A DNA stretch of 64,000 nt. It comes from Centropus unirufus (lineage: Eukaryota > Chordata > Aves > Cuculiformes > Centropidae). This document shows positions 26,801 to 38,266 of the stretch, one piece after another (within the stretch, counting starts at the first letter, position 1; each line of letters opens with the position of its first letter). Under the pieces are notes generated by a model that saw only the letters and a program-made list of their open reading frames with translations, ran no database searches and was not told the origin of the DNA. Made by a program: the position numbers and the translations under genes. The stretch spans positions 4,820,125 to 4,884,124 of the forward strand of contig VYZI01000021.1 in assembly GCA_013397695.1 (NCBI GenBank). Reading direction: 5' to 3'.

Positions 26801-29800
26801 GGCTTCAAAAAAGATCGAGAAATCACAACTTGTTTTGTTAAAAGAATGTTATCAATCCTTCAAAAAAAAATGAACTTACATCATGCAGAAATATTAAGCC
26901 AGCAATGGAGCTTGCAAGATAGAATGAAAATCGCCAGCTGCAAAATGAAAAGATAAGAACAAAGCATTATCTTTTTATAGACATCATCCTGAGCCAGAAT
27001 TATTGCAAATCATTGTAAATCAGACAATCTTCTCATAAACGTGCCCTCACAGTCCATATTAACAGTTGTCACATATTAATTATTCATGAATTATTAATAC
27101 TTAAATACATAAGCTTTGGCTAATTGCTAAAGCAGTTAATTATTTCACATTATCACAACAGAGATTATACCTTGACTGTGATTACAGCAGTAATTTTCCA
27201 GCCAGGTATGAGCTGATCAAGGACAGTGACCGCAAACATAACTCCCCTAAAAACTGATGTTCGATAACACCAGCGTCTCCTGCTGTATAATCCCTCTAGA
27301 ATATTCCTACTGAACTACGAACACCTCACAGTTCCCGGACTCCGGAAGACTCGTCAGGCCCACAGCCCGTGCTTTCCAATCTGATCAAACACTGTGAGCA
27401 CCAGCAGGGCCATGTTTCAGTTTTGCTGGGTTTATTTCTTTCGATGGCTCTTAACACTGACGGCTGAAAACAGGGGAGCCCTATGAAAGTTAACAACTCC
27501 TGGATTAGTTTGTGTCCTACAACAGAGATCCAGACTAACTGTAAACCTCCACCTTTGACTAGGTTCACCAGCTTTTAGCCTGACAGAAGATTTTTGTGGC
27601 TTATATGGACAACCACCAGGATTTTTCACCACCTGAATGGTAAATCAGCAAAGGGAAAAGAATTCTTATGCACCTTAGTGAACCAAAACTCTGTTTTTGT
27701 TTGTGTTTGTCAGAGCAGGATGCTGTGATTTGGAGCCAGCAATCAGCGTTGTAATGACTCCAGAGCCTGCGTGGGAAGGATTGTCCTCAGGACTGGGTGA
27801 GGCTGGAGGCACAGCCAGAGCATTCCCACTCCACCTCTACAGGGGATGGAAAACCTCTTCCTCTCCACTCTTCTCCTTGGCAGGAACCAGTCTGACCTTT
27901 CCCAGAGCAGCTCTTTGAGAACAGTAGGAAAACACTGCGGGGCTGCACGTGCTGAGAAAGGTCACGATCACAGAGACAGGCGCATGGCCCCAAACACAGT
28001 GAGGACATAGAACAAGAGGAGCAGGAGGAGGGCAGCAGAAAACCTAGATTTGCTAAAAAAGGAGAAGAGAGAGCCTCAAGAACACCGTATCGATGGATTG
28101 AGAAATGTGTAAAAATGAGATTGTGGTCTTCGGTAAACATTAAGGAAGGGCCATGTGAGAGATGGTGAGAACCTGTCTAGTAAAAGCAGCGCCTCCTTTT
28201 CGAGCCTGACATTACCTGGAGTCTGACATCCCAGGTGAAAGAATGAGTTGTTCAACGGTCGAGGCAGCATTTTACAAGAAAAACAAGCAAGTAGTGAGGA
28301 TGTGGAATGGCAGAGGTTAGACAACATGACAGGACTTGTGCCTGCAGAAGTGGTGAAGGAGGCAATAATAAAATTGCCACTTCATACACTGGTGATAAAC
28401 AATTATTTTACTTCTCAACTTTAAAGCATCTTTCCCCAGGTGATTGGAAAAGAGCACTTGAGAATACCCACCGTGCAGGGAGACAAATTCAAAAGTACGT
28501 AGTGGAAATCAGGACAGCAAATGGAAAAGACGGAAACCCACAAGTAGTACCTGGTTCAGAGTTAACCAAGAGACGCCACGCAAAACAACGTGGGGCAGGC
28601 TTTACACAGGGACTAATTGCGCCCTCGTGTCTCTTATTTCAAGCAAGGGAGGTGTGAGCAGTCCAGTGGCTATAGCAGGGCTGATTCTGTGTTGACTGTA
28701 AAGTGCGAGTGGTTTTGTGAATCAGGTCCAAAGCACAGAGCTCCTACCGAGCCTGTGCCATTAGTCCCCAGCCCTAGAAATGTATCTTGAACCCACTTGG
28801 CAATAAACTGGGCTTCTGATGAACTCACCGTACGTGTGAGACTGCCAGAGCACGACATCATTTTGCATTTCGCCAAGCTTCTTGGCAAAATTGGTGAAAA
28901 AAACCTAACGTAAAACTCATCCAAATTCACCAGATTTTACCCAAGTGCCTTTTAAGCTCTGAACCCAAGGCCACCACCCAACACCACCTATGCAAGGTTT
29001 TCTTATTTAACTTTAGGAATCTTTGCTCTTCAAATGAGTCTAATAAAAAAAAAAGAGTTTGGTAAGTGAAGTTAAATGCTGGTTAAGTCTTTTATGGCAG
29101 GGAAGGTTTCACGTAAAGAACTTTCCAAACCCTAGCTGTTGCTTAACTGGGAGCATTAGTAGCTTAAATATGGTTTAGATTCAGCTCAGAGTTTCCTTAT
29201 GATTCAGAAAAATCATCCTGGAGATTGCAGGCTTTCAAAAATTTCATAATACTCATAACACTGAGTAATTTTAACACTGACTAGTAATGTGGAACAACTC
29301 CGTTCCTCTTTTTTTTTTTTGCCTTGAGAATTACATCCAATTAAATATACTGACAAAGAGCAGAGCAAGGTTCACGGAGTTGCACAAGAGAAACCTGTTC
29401 GCCTCATTCGCACTCGAGCTGCCAAGCAAGTTCCAATTTCAGTCTTTGGATGGGTATTACTGGAGATATGCATCCATGGACAGTAGATCTTACCAATAGC
29501 AGGGAACTTGCTTGCCACTTTTAAACCAAAGTTAACTGATCCATAAACAATGACCCAAATAAACCAGGGTCGTTGATTTGCTAGGACAGTTTGCTGAAGT
29601 CAGGCCTCAGAGTAACACTTTATGACTGGCAATTGGATTTATGTCCACAGAGGACATCGACAAATCATTTATTGAATCACACTGGAAATCATCTTGACGA
29701 AGTATTCAACGTCAAGCTTTAGAGCTGCAGTTTTAACCCTCATTCCATAACTTAAACTACACTAAAAGAGGTTAGATATTATAATCATGAGAATTTTTGC

Positions 29801-32800
29801 CAATGTAATTACACTACTCAGAATCCAAACAGGATATTAGGAAAGCGTTTTATACTGGTACAGTTGATGTCAGTATCCAAAGGGGATGAGCTATGGAAGT
29901 AAAGCCATGCCCATACAGGGATTTGCAATTCGTATGAGATTTTTTATCAGATTTGAATAATTAAAGGGTAAAATGTTCGGGAAATTCTCCCACATTTGGG
30001 AAAACTCAGACCTCTCAAATGCTTTTCCAGTTTTCAAGTCATATGCAGGAGGTTTCAAAACTTTTTACGTTTAGCGAGCATTTTTGTTCCCCTATGATTA
30101 TTGGCAGACAAAAATACCATTTCCCATCCTCTGCATGTTTTCATTAGCTCTATGAAGCAGAAGCCTACGAGGAAGTTCATAATTACACAATGAAGAAAAA
30201 TGTAAAATATTTTTGAGGGATTTGTTTTCAGGAGAAATCACCTAATTTTAAGAGTCACACCATTCCAAGAAAGGCCGCTAGATCCTTTCAATTTGTTTGT
30301 GTATGCACAAACCAAAATCTTCATCAGAGAGACACAGCTTTCTGGAAATCCATCCCCCTGAGAAGGTACTCAAGAACCTCAATTCATTTATTCAAAACAG
30401 TAAAATTCAAAACAATGAGAAGTATTGTCTTTTCTTACAATGCCTCCTGGAATTTTCGAAGCACTGTTGGGATCTCAAGGTTTCGCCTTCTTCTAAACCA
30501 CTTTTCCACCAAGTGGACTGTACAGTTGCACTTTTTGGCAAGGCCTTGAATCTCTGACTGCAAAAAAATGAAACAGTGTTAGCAAAAAGACGTACTCCAA
30601 TGCAATTTTTCATTCTTTCGTAGTGCACAGATCAGCTTCCCACTGTCGCATGGTTTTCATTTTAAAATATTTAAACTAAAAATACTACCTACGAGGGTTT
30701 ATCTTGCAGGCTTCCTCATTTAATTTCTGGGTGACACTCATAGAAACCCTGGATTTTCAAGCTATCAATTTATACAGATAAGGCAGGCATAAAATAACTC
30801 CACTAAGTGTGCTCTTGCCTCTCTGGAGGCCTCTGAGAGTTTAAGAAATGGAACTTATTGCTAAGCATGAGGTTGAGCTGGAGGGGGTAGGTATAAACAC
30901 ACATGGATTTTGTGCCTAATATCTCACCTAATTATAATTAATTATTGGATTATATTTAAAGGAGTCTCACAGGTGAGACACAGGCCTAAATTAATTAACC
31001 TGAGCGCCATTCTCAAATCCAATGTATTTCTGTGGTATAGAGCAAGTCAGTTAATCTTACTTGCTGATTAACTCAAGAGTTAATCAGCAAAATCCGGACT
31101 GCCTTCATTCAACGCCTACAAATAAATTGGGGGTGGAGCACTGCCTGGAAAGGCATCGAGCCATTCAAGTGCAGCAGCCGGGTGCCCGTTTCATGGGTGC
31201 TCTGAAGGCGAAGGTGTCCTCCTGTGCCACCACACCAGGCTGTGCTCAGCAGAAGGCAGGGCTACTCCTGCATTTCTGGGTGCTCAGTGCCCCGTGCCCA
31301 GCAGCCTGTAGACCTCCTCCCTCTTCTCCATCCTGAAGTGTGGGAGGTGTGGGCTGGCTGCCTTCCCTTGGCACTGCTGGAGGAGCAAGGTAACATTCGA
31401 CTCATCTCTGGGAAAGCTCTTTCCCAGCAAGGCCAGCTTGCAAATGCTGGCAAGTCCAGTTTAGTTAGTCTCCTGCCCTCAGAGAAAGCTCTGGTATGTG
31501 AGCAGACACCTCAGGTGCTGGCAAGGGAAAGAATGCCAAGAGCCACTGTGCTCAACCCACCTGGCTGGCCAGAGAGCTCTTTACTTGCCATGCAGGATTT
31601 ATTTTGAAGGACAATGGAGCCTAGGTGTCCCCAATCACCAGCCAGGTCTCTGCATGCTCTCATGCACAGTGGTCTACAAGCTGGGCACCTAAAGGATGCA
31701 GCCCGAAACTTTCCCAAGTACTGGCAAGCATTAAAATGCTGCTCTTCCATTTGAGATTTAGCATCAAACTGTACCCATGCAGAAGGAAGGCATGAAACAG
31801 AGAGATTGGGATACTTGCCCAGATAGAGAAGAGTTCATATATGAACACAAATACATCTATTCCTGATAACAGGCAAAAGACAGAGTAAAAGAACAGCAGA
31901 GTTAGGGGCAAAAAGTGAAGTTTCATGGATCAATAATTAGAGATATCCCTCATTATTAGAAAGCAGGTATTTCTTTTCAAAAACAATGCAGAAACACTGT
32001 AATTGTTTGGTAACTGTAGTTAGGTAAGAGAACTTTCTGAGGCTGCATTCACAGCAAAGTACCTGTTTCATATCAGCAAGCAAGTCTGCTCACCTACCGA
32101 AACGGTAAACCTCAGCTATTACTTTTCTTCTTGCTCAATTTATAAAAACAAACAACAAGGTAATGGAAAGATTGCTTTTCTTTCTCACATAAGCCAGGAT
32201 TAAGTATGCAGCAATATAACGGATCAAAAGGCTTCCATGCCAGCATTCCAATAGTCTTCCTTGCAATAAGTAGGATGCCATTTCCCAACAACAGATGTCA
32301 GTTGATGTTTTCTCTAGGCAGAATGAGTTAAAGATGGAACACGGATCTTCACTGGGAACATTAACAATCTAACCTAGAACAGCACGCCAGAAAACTAAAC
32401 ATCTTAAACATATTTTCTGTTTTGGATGTCATGCGCCCTTGTCAGCAGAACAGCAACAAAACCCCAGAAAGATTAAGTCATCTGTCAATCAGCTGGAACT
32501 CACCCCACTATGTCGTAGCTGATTGAAACAGTAAGAGATGGGATTTTCCATAACCCAAACTGGTTCAAAACAATGAGAATTCTTACTTGGGATGGATGTC
32601 TGGAGCACTCCCGGAAATAACTCTCTAAAACAGGATTAGGCTGTGGCTTCACACGTCTTACATTCTTTACGCCTAAGGCCTTTGCCAGAGGTATGGCAAC
32701 ATATCTGAAATGACATACACGACAAACTTGAAAAATACAACACAGCTACAAGATGACTTCCTGGCATGAGAACAGCTAGGAAGAAAAAAAAAATCGGAAG

Positions 32801-34464
32801 CAATTTTAATCTGCCATGGGGTACGACAGTGCACTGTGAGAGAAAGGCATCCCCCTCTAGCTTACCCCAAGAGAGGACCATAGTATATCAACAGTGGGGC
32901 AAAAAAACCCCAAAACACAGCCAAGGACTCAAGTGTGTGGTTGTGAAACGCTATAAAACTAAAGGGAGGACTCTGATTTTTACGTCCTCGTGTTGGAGTT
33001 CAGCAACAGTTAAGGGAGAGTGAAACAAGAACAGATGCTCTCTCCACCTGAGCTGAAAGATTGGGACTGGGATCCTTTCTCCTAGTGGCACTCAGCTCCC
33101 TGCTTGCCCGGCTACCACTGCCCAAGACACTGGATTGGGCCTGCAGCCTCTCGCTTGTGGCACACAGCAGCTCCCCCAGACACCAAAGGCCTCTCCTTCT
33201 CTTCCATTTCCCAATGCAAACCGCTGAAGGGCAGGCCAAGTGCTCCACTCTTCTATTTCATCAGGCTTTTCAGAAAAAAAAACAAAACAGAAAAAAAACC
33301 CTAACCTAACCCCTCACCCTGCTGATATCAGCACTTGACTCCTTATTACTCATAGCAGTGGTCAGTTTTCCTCATTCCTGGGCAGATTCACTGCAGGCCA
33401 GATGTGTGGGCTAATTATTCACGAGCTATTTCTAATAGCAGCACAGTTGGGCAAATGTTTACTCTGGAGACACTGTGAACAGTTATAAACATATGATCCG
33501 AATTACTTTTGATCTCTAACATGAATGATTTTTATCTGGTTCTGTTTTAAGTCTGTCCAACTTGCGACGTTCCAAATTTCCTCAGTCTCTCCTGAAATAA
33601 TTACAAAAAAACCTACTAATCACACTGTTTAGAGCAGAAAAAAAAGTGTCAAGCAAAAAAGGCAAAAATAAGTCAAAGCACTACAAATTTTAATATATTT
33701 GTAGCTCTCTTATGTAGAGCCAACCTCTGCCTGTCCTATAAGATTCCAGCTGCAGAAGCAATCCATCTTTCAGTGCCAAAGTGAGGAAAAAAAATGAATC
33801 AGCATTAATAGGTCTGCATAAAAGGTCCATGTAAAACTTTGTCATCCCTCCAGTCTGCCCAGTTTTGCTACATCTGAACACCTGGGATCCATCCACCTCA
33901 CACAAATGTCCTGGTGGAGGACCAAACCAAAGGAGAGGTTTGGTTTGGAGGACAAAGGCTTTTCCCCTTCCACCACAGGAGAAAAAGCAGAAGGAAACCC
34001 AAATGGTTCGGTATGAATTGTATCTCTAGTAAAAGAAGATAATTAGAATTCTCCAAAGTCTGGTTTAGAAAAGCTAGATAGAAGCATTTTCCTTCTAGTT
34101 TGGACCACAGCAACATGTTCCTAAAGGTGAAAGCATCTCCCAGTTTTTCACCTTCCTAGCAAATCCCCAATTAATCCTCCTTCATAAAAAACATAAGATC
34201 ATTGATCAAAAGACAACTTATTTTTCAAAGCTGTTTAGCATTAATTAATTAACATTAGCATAAAATTTCATGTGTTTCTTACCTTTCACTGGAGAATCGG
34301 ATAATCAGCAATACAAAAGCATATGGTATCGTGGCATATAACTGATGTGGTTTTGGAAAGACAAGTCCGTCACGGTCTACAAAATGCGCCCACGTACAAT
34401 TGATGGGCATCCAGATATTCTCCCACCAGAACCAGCTGTTGAGTGTCTTTAGTATGTTTGCCAT
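5675..34464 (-). CDS. CERS3: Ceramide synthase 3, ten coding exons (gene-level entry)
   Basis: This ER membrane enzyme N-acylates sphinganine or sphingosine with very-long-chain acyl-CoA to make (dihydro)ceramide; mammalian CERS3 serves the skin barrier and testis. Joined exons (34464-34283, 32704-32587, 30557-30439, 26937-26880, 25980-25930, 24869-24777, 24507-24379, 22989-22883, 21508-21352, 5806-5675) give 381 aa with every junction in phase. The order of parts is: N-terminal sequon N22-C-T, first membrane segment about 42-58, truncated homeobox-like domain about 62-130 with KWFRRRRN at 119-126, then the TLC/Lag1p domain about 140-332 with H215-H216 and the D243/D246 pair, then an acidic tail 339-381. 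All expected catalytic residues are present and there is no frameshift. The family is certain. The choice of CERS3 over CERS2 or CERS4 rests on residue similarity and on LINS1 lying next upstream on the same strand. The upstream UTR exon is not located. Confidence 0.95.
17619..17755 (+). repeat. CR1 LINE fragment, 3' end
   Basis: Forward CR1 tail within the last CERS3 intron: CCCTCCCTGGAGGTGTTCAA, GGTTGGAACTGGATGGTCTT and CTTCCAACCTAAACCATTCT, with a decayed terminal ATTCTATG repeat (CTAATCTATGATTTT). Confidence 0.92.
19528..20034 (-). repeat. CR1 LINE copy, about 0.5 kb, reverse orientation
   Basis: The longest CR1 in the window. On the plus strand it opens with ATCACAGAATCATTGAATGG and GGTTTGGGTTGGAAGGGACC, then GACACCTCCCACTGGACC, later CTTCTCCAGACCAAACAAGC and CCTGTGCTGAGGACTCCAGA, which is the reverse complement of the CR1 3' UTR and the very end of ORF2. 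Several substitutions and gaps against the usual pattern suggest an old insertion. The open frames overlying it on either strand are by-products of the repeat. Confidence 0.95.
21352..21508 (-). CDS. CERS3: CERS3 coding exon 9 (final membrane segment)
   Basis: Completes W286 and encodes residues 287-338. It carries the loop ILRATLYQPTYYS between the last two membrane segments, a region reported to influence acyl-chain choice in this family, then the last membrane segment ending LHLYWGYLIFKILKRF. Acceptor TTTTTTAG, donor AAG|GTAAGC, phase 0. If the donor is not used, translation runs on 25 codons to a stop at 21256 with no acidic tail. Confidence 0.95.
21509..22882 (-). other. CERS3 intron 8
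   Basis: A 1.4-kb AT-rich intron with GTAAGC donor and TTTTTTAG acceptor. It carries a short tandem duplication of GTTGCAACAG near 21864-21885. Nothing else was recognised. Confidence 0.8.
22883..22989 (-). CDS. CERS3: CERS3 coding exon 8
   Basis: Encodes residues 251-285 plus two bases of W286. AAKMFHYAHWEKTCNT is followed by a long hydrophobic segment at about 265-286 ending LLPFW, continuing the TLC domain. Acceptor AATGCAG, donor CTG|GTAAGC. Confidence 0.95.
22990..24378 (-). other. CERS3 intron 7
   Basis: A 1.4-kb intron, donor GTAACC, acceptor AATGCAG. It includes an A/C-rich simple stretch at about 24302-24357. No gene or recognisable repeat family. Confidence 0.8.
24379..24507 (-). 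CDS. CERS3: CERS3 coding exon 7 (catalytic Lag1p motif)
   Basis: Encodes residues 208-250 with phase 0 at both ends. This is the core of the Lag1p motif: DFMAHVVHHF with H215-H216, and VIFVHDTADFWLE with H242, D243 and D246. These histidines and aspartates are required for catalysis in characterised ceramide synthases, so the gene should encode an active enzyme. Acceptor CTTCCCAG, donor GAG|GTAACC. Confidence 0.97.
24775..24776 (-). promoter_or_regulatory. Non-canonical GC 5' splice site
   Basis: The first two intron bases after CERS3 exon 6 are GC in the context AAG|GCAAGT. Apart from position +2 this matches the strong consensus that authentic GC-AG introns show. The partner acceptor at 24508-24509 is an ordinary AG after CTCTCCTTCCC, and the intron is 269 bp. 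Confidence 0.85.
24777..24869 (-). CDS. CERS3: CERS3 coding exon 6, GC donor
   Basis: Encodes residues 177-207, including LLPSQYWYYMMEIGFYWSLL, a near-invariant membrane helix of animal ceramide synthases. Phase 0 at both ends. The acceptor is TTTACAG. The donor reads AAG|GCAAGT, so the splice site begins GC instead of GT. Reading to the GC gives the expected join RRK then DFMAH; the next GT downstream would shift the frame. Confidence 0.94.
24870..25929 (-). other. CERS3 intron 5
   Basis: A 1.06-kb intron with GTGAGA donor and TTTACAG acceptor. A minus-strand open frame of 140 codons (25258-25680) overlaps another one and has no relation to the exons on either side. I take it as chance. Confidence 0.75.
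25930..25980 (-). CDS. CERS3: CERS3 coding exon 5 (51 bp)
   Basis: Encodes residues 160-176, KPWFYDIWQTWVGYPFQ, phase 0 at both ends. KPWxYDxWxxWxGYP is a strong family signature in a loop of the TLC domain. Acceptor TTCCCCAG, donor CAG|GTGAGA. Confidence 0.95.
25981..26879 (-). other. CERS3 intron 4
   Basis: A 0.9-kb intron, donor GTAAGT, acceptor TTCCCCAG. I see nothing further in it. Confidence 0.8.
26880..26937 (-). CDS. CERS3: CERS3 coding exon 4 (second membrane segment)
   Basis: A 58-bp exon completing F140 and encoding residues 141-159, WRFSFYLASSIAGLIFLHD, a hydrophobic helix at the start of the TLC domain. Acceptor TTTTGCAG, donor GAT|GTAAGT. Confidence 0.94.
26938..30438 (-). other. 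CERS3 intron 3
   Basis: A 3.5-kb intron, donor GTAAGA, acceptor TTTTGCAG. A plus-strand open frame of 116 codons (28307-28657) has no similarity I can recognise. No CR1 copy is visible. Confidence 0.75.
30439..30557 (-). CDS. CERS3: CERS3 coding exon 3 (homeobox-like helix)
   Basis: Encodes residues 101-139 plus two bases of F140. It contains GLAKKCN and VEKWFRRRRN, the remnant of homeodomain helix 3, and ends in RKFQEA, the motif leading into the second membrane segment. The acceptor is TTTTTTTGCAG and the donor ATT|GTAAGA. The Hox-like part of ceramide synthases is not thought to act as a complete DNA-binding domain; the basic residues next to it matter for activity in family members. Confidence 0.95.
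30558..32586 (-). other. CERS3 intron 2
   Basis: A 2.0-kb intron, donor GTAAGA, acceptor TTTTTTTGCAG. The GC-richer patch at about 31130-31720 contains overlapping open frames on both strands, but no exon borders or known protein motif. Confidence 0.75.
32587..32704 (-). CDS. CERS3: CERS3 coding exon 2 (start of homeobox-like domain)
   Basis: Encodes the last base of R61 and residues 62-100 (YVAIPLAKALGVKNVRR onward). The acceptor is ATTTCAG and the donor CAA|GTAAGA. PLAK and the following basic stretch are the usual cytosolic link between the first membrane segment and the Hox-like domain in ceramide synthases. Phase continues cleanly into the next exon. Confidence 0.94.
32705..34282 (-). 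other. CERS3 intron 1 (between coding exons 1 and 2)
   Basis: A 1.6-kb intron, donor GTAAGA, acceptor ATTTCAG. It contains A-rich runs and the short string AACCCTAACCTAACCCC near 33297, too short to be a telomeric array. Confidence 0.78.
34283..34464 (-). CDS. CERS3: CERS3 coding exon 1 (start codon exon)
   Basis: Encodes residues 1-60 plus two bases of R61. The ATG follows the acceptor by a single base (TTTTTGTAG then cATGG), so essentially the whole 5' UTR must lie in exon(s) further upstream. It begins MANILKTLNSWFWW, carries the conserved DGLVFPKP patch at about 32-39, a potential luminal glycosylation site at N22, and the first hydrophobic segment. The donor is AAG|GTAAGA, phase 2. Confidence 0.95.
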
Positions 34465-37400
34465 GCTACAAAAAATAAAGATTCAATTAAAATTATTCCT
34501 GATGAATTCGAAAGAAAATGCACAAAATAAAGCTCATTGGACCTTCCTGTGTAGAACCCTGGTTCCCAGCTGGTGGGACAATTCCTAAAGATTAGCAAGA
34601 AGCAGCAGATGAGGCTTGTGTCCCACAAGAAGAAGCTGTCCTGGCCCACAAGGGTTGCACTGGTATCACAGGTCCAACAAAGGGACTCTGCAGAGAACCT
34701 GCAAGTGCTGTAGAGATGCTCAGATGTCCCCAGGCTAAATCAAGAGCAAACAGAGCCAGCCAGCAAAGTCAGTTTTAAAAAAGAGAGGAAAAAAATACAT
34801 CAGTTACAGAAAGTTGAAACCCCTGTGGTTGGAGCATGCAGGTGGGATTCTAATCCAGCAGAAGTAATACAGCTCAGTTTTGAGCTGATATAAAATAATG
34901 CAGGGCCTCTGTAGTAGAGGGAGATAATCCGCTGTCTTATTTCAGTCATTCACACTGGACTCCTTAGACCTGATCAAATCGTTTGCAATAAGCATTTCCA
35001 ACCTATCATACCGATAGAGAAAAGATATTAAAGAGAATTGGTCTAGCCCGGACTGCCTTTGTAAAGGAAATATAAATGGGTGGAAGAGCAAAAAAAGGAA
35101 TGAGAAAGTCCAGGGGTGAGTCAGTTCCACAATAAAGAAGCCATTTCACTGTTCAATTATTGCTGCTTAATACACTAACGGCCATATACACCTTGATCCT
35201 GATTTCACGAACACCTCTGCACAGGACCAAGCATGAAAATCACAGTGCACAGCAAGGTTTTTCAGGGGATTTGCAGAAAACACTATGATTTAACAATGAC
35301 AAATCCTAGATCAGAACAAAATGTCTGATTTGAAGAAGGAAAAAGAAATTCACTTAAACCAAAATATTTCTGTTAACCTTTGCACTTTACAATATATATT
35401 AAGACATTTCTGTTATCCTTCATTTAGTTATAAGGTCTTTGCAGTGTAAATATCTTACATATTCTGTAGAAAATATTCTAAAATTGAATAAAAATAGAAT
35501 TTTCTGTAAAGCTGAAATAAGCAATTTTTCTATAATTTCTAGGAGTAATAAATTTAAGTAACTTTTGTCCATATTAAAACTTCCTGTAAACTAGGGGGAA
35601 AAAAAAAAAGGAGGAAAGAACCCATTGAGCCAAAGTTTTGATGAGGAAACAGCTGAGCTGGGAGACTTTCAACCAAATCTCCTCCTAGAGTCAGACGAGC
35701 TGTCAGGAGGTCTCACGGTGATGTGTGTGTATAGGATCGAGCGATGAGATCCCATCACGCTGAGGACAGGCAGTAGTTCAGGCACTTTTGTCTTCCTCCC
35801 TATTTTCACAGGAGCTGCAGGAGTTCAGTTTCACCTGCAGCCACACGTGGATCAGGACACCATGCTATGTGCCCTCACGCCAGCTTCCCAGGTTCAGAGA
35901 CAGTCGGATTTGAAACTTGCTTTAATCACGAGATAAATGAAGAATTCCTGGAGCCCACACTGGGCTGTTCCCACCAAGCTGCAGCCTTGCAGCAGGTTTG
36001 GGCAACCCTGACTTGTATCCATCAAGCAGAGCTGGGTTAAGAGACACTGAATCAATTTAATGGCCAAGCACAGTAGTCAGTATTGAAATATTAATAACCC
36101 AGCCATTTAATCTTTTTAAATGCCAAAAGGGGACAGTAAAAACCTACTGAATGAATTGTGTGTGTGTATAAGCAAAAGTAAAAATAAAGGGGGGAGAAAT
36201 TGTAATTATTCCAGCACTGGGGCTTTATATGCCAAGCTCCAGCCTAGAGGGAATTTTTACTGCTGAATCATAAACTCCTGGAAGTGGGGATTTATAATGG
36301 GGCTCCAAACAGACCCTTAACTACAGCTTGCAGGCGCCATGATAATGAAGCAGGGCTTTGAAACATGACATTGTAGGTCAGACAGAAAGCCTTGCAGACA
36401 AACTGCCCGAGAAGGCCAGGGCAGAGACTGATTACACAGTTCTGCTTCATAATCTATCCTTTTTTTTAAAAAAAAACCAAAACAACTAGATGTGCATTGC
36501 AAACCATCACAAACTGTAATAAAAGCAAGCCAGTCTATCCTAAGACATCAGCAAGAGCACCAATAGTTCAGTGATGGAGAGATGGGTTGTGGCTGAGTAC
36601 CACCCACCACTTAAACCGTAGAAAAACCCAGGAGTTCATTTTTTCACATTGGATTCCTGAGATCTCACCAATTCAGGTTTTCCTTCCACACACGATGCCT
36701 TACCATGTTACCTTAGCTACCTTTTCACATCTTAAACTGGTTAACAAATCTCTATTAAACTAAGCACATAAGCACTTGCTTAATCTTAAATGTTAAGGGA
36801 ATTCTGGGATTTGGGGTCTGATCCAAAGTCCATCCAGTAGAAATCATTCCTCATAGAAAAATGGGCTCTCTGGAAATCCTCTTGCTCTAATCCACTGCAT
36901 TTCCACCAGGTCTTGCCCAGCACACAGGCGATTCGACCATCCCTGATGAATGTTGTCCAAGTAATTCTTAGAAAACTGCTGGTGAGATTCCACGTGTGTC
37001 TGTAGCCTATTCTTATGTTTCATTACCTTTAAACTGGATTGTTCACCCTACATCCAACCTGTATTTTCACTGCAGCAAACCAGGCCATTCCCTGGGCAAT
37101 CTTGGAGATTTCCATCTTTATAATAGTAGCTGTTTAAGTAGTTGGGCTGTTTTCCTGTTTCCCTTTGGCTTCAGTTCTCATCAGGAAGTCTCTGGAGCAC
37201 TTGGAAGGTGAGGAAGTCCTTCCAAACACACCTGGGCAGTAGCAACCTGAACATTTTACACATTCTCTTTCTTCTTGGCTCTTATATGCCTGACAGCTAT
37301 GGCTGTGTGATTAAGTAGTTTTATCTCTCCTTAAACCATGGAGATCCTGAAACACATAAAAACTCCACAAATACTATTTTATCATGTACATCATATACAA

Positions 37401-38243
37401 GCAAGGTTCTCTTCTCTACTACAAACAAGCTGGGGCCCTTTCAGCATGCTGAGAAATATCCATGAAACCAAAATGTGCTCCGTATGTTTTTACATATGAA
37501 CAGGAAGCTGATACCTGACCGAAGTCTTTGTCTCAGGAAGCAGCACCACTCAAAGCAAACCAACCAGTTAAAACTCAGCACTAGCTTATAAATAATTTCC
37601 TTCTCCACCAACACATACTTGCTACTTCCTAGAGACCTTGATTAAAATTAGGATTGGAACTCAATTATGCTTTTAAAAATGAACCTATAATCCTAGCTTC
37701 TCTGCCAAAAAGGATGCTCCCACAGCATCACCACTGCAAATAATCCAACTTTAGGGTTTAGTCACGTCTACAACAACCACGGTCCCAAACACTAACCCTC
37801 ATTATCAGATTGCTCCACATCATGACTTGAACGCTTCATTCTAAATTATTTACTTTGAGTCCTTCAGACTCTAAACAGGGGCTGTGTAAGTCATGAAAGA
37901 AGAGGCCAGCGGATGAAGCAAAGGAGACAGATCGGAAGCACGCAGCTTGTTTGTCTCTAGAGAGCTTTGTCTTGTTACAAAACCCAGAGCTGCCGTTTAC
38001 TAATCTCTCCACCTTCCGATTACCAGCTGCCTGGGACAACTGTGACAGAAGGATTTCTCAGAACCCTTAATCCCACATCTGTGCCAATTCACCAGGCAGA
38101 GCTCGAATAGCCGGGGACAGCAAGCTGTGCCGTAGGAGAGGAAATTTTCCCATTGCTGTTTGCATGTTACTTTTTCTGGGGAACAAGTTTTGCCTTCGCA
38201 ATGGCAGTTCTGGCACATTACATGTAGACCAATCTCAAGCCCT

Positions 38244-38266
38244 TTATATATATATATTTTTTTTTT
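38244..38266. repeat. Short TA microsatellite with T run
   Basis: About seven TA units run directly into a run of T. Only 23 bp; of no visible functional meaning, but likely length-variable. Confidence 0.8.

Noticed and set aside
28307..28657. Open frame of 116 codons with a basic tail in CERS3 intron 3
   Set aside because: No similarity recognised, no codon pattern distinguishing it from the flanks, wrong strand for the host gene.
33297..33320. Telomere-like string CCCTAACCTAACCCC
   Set aside because: Only about two imperfect units; no array.
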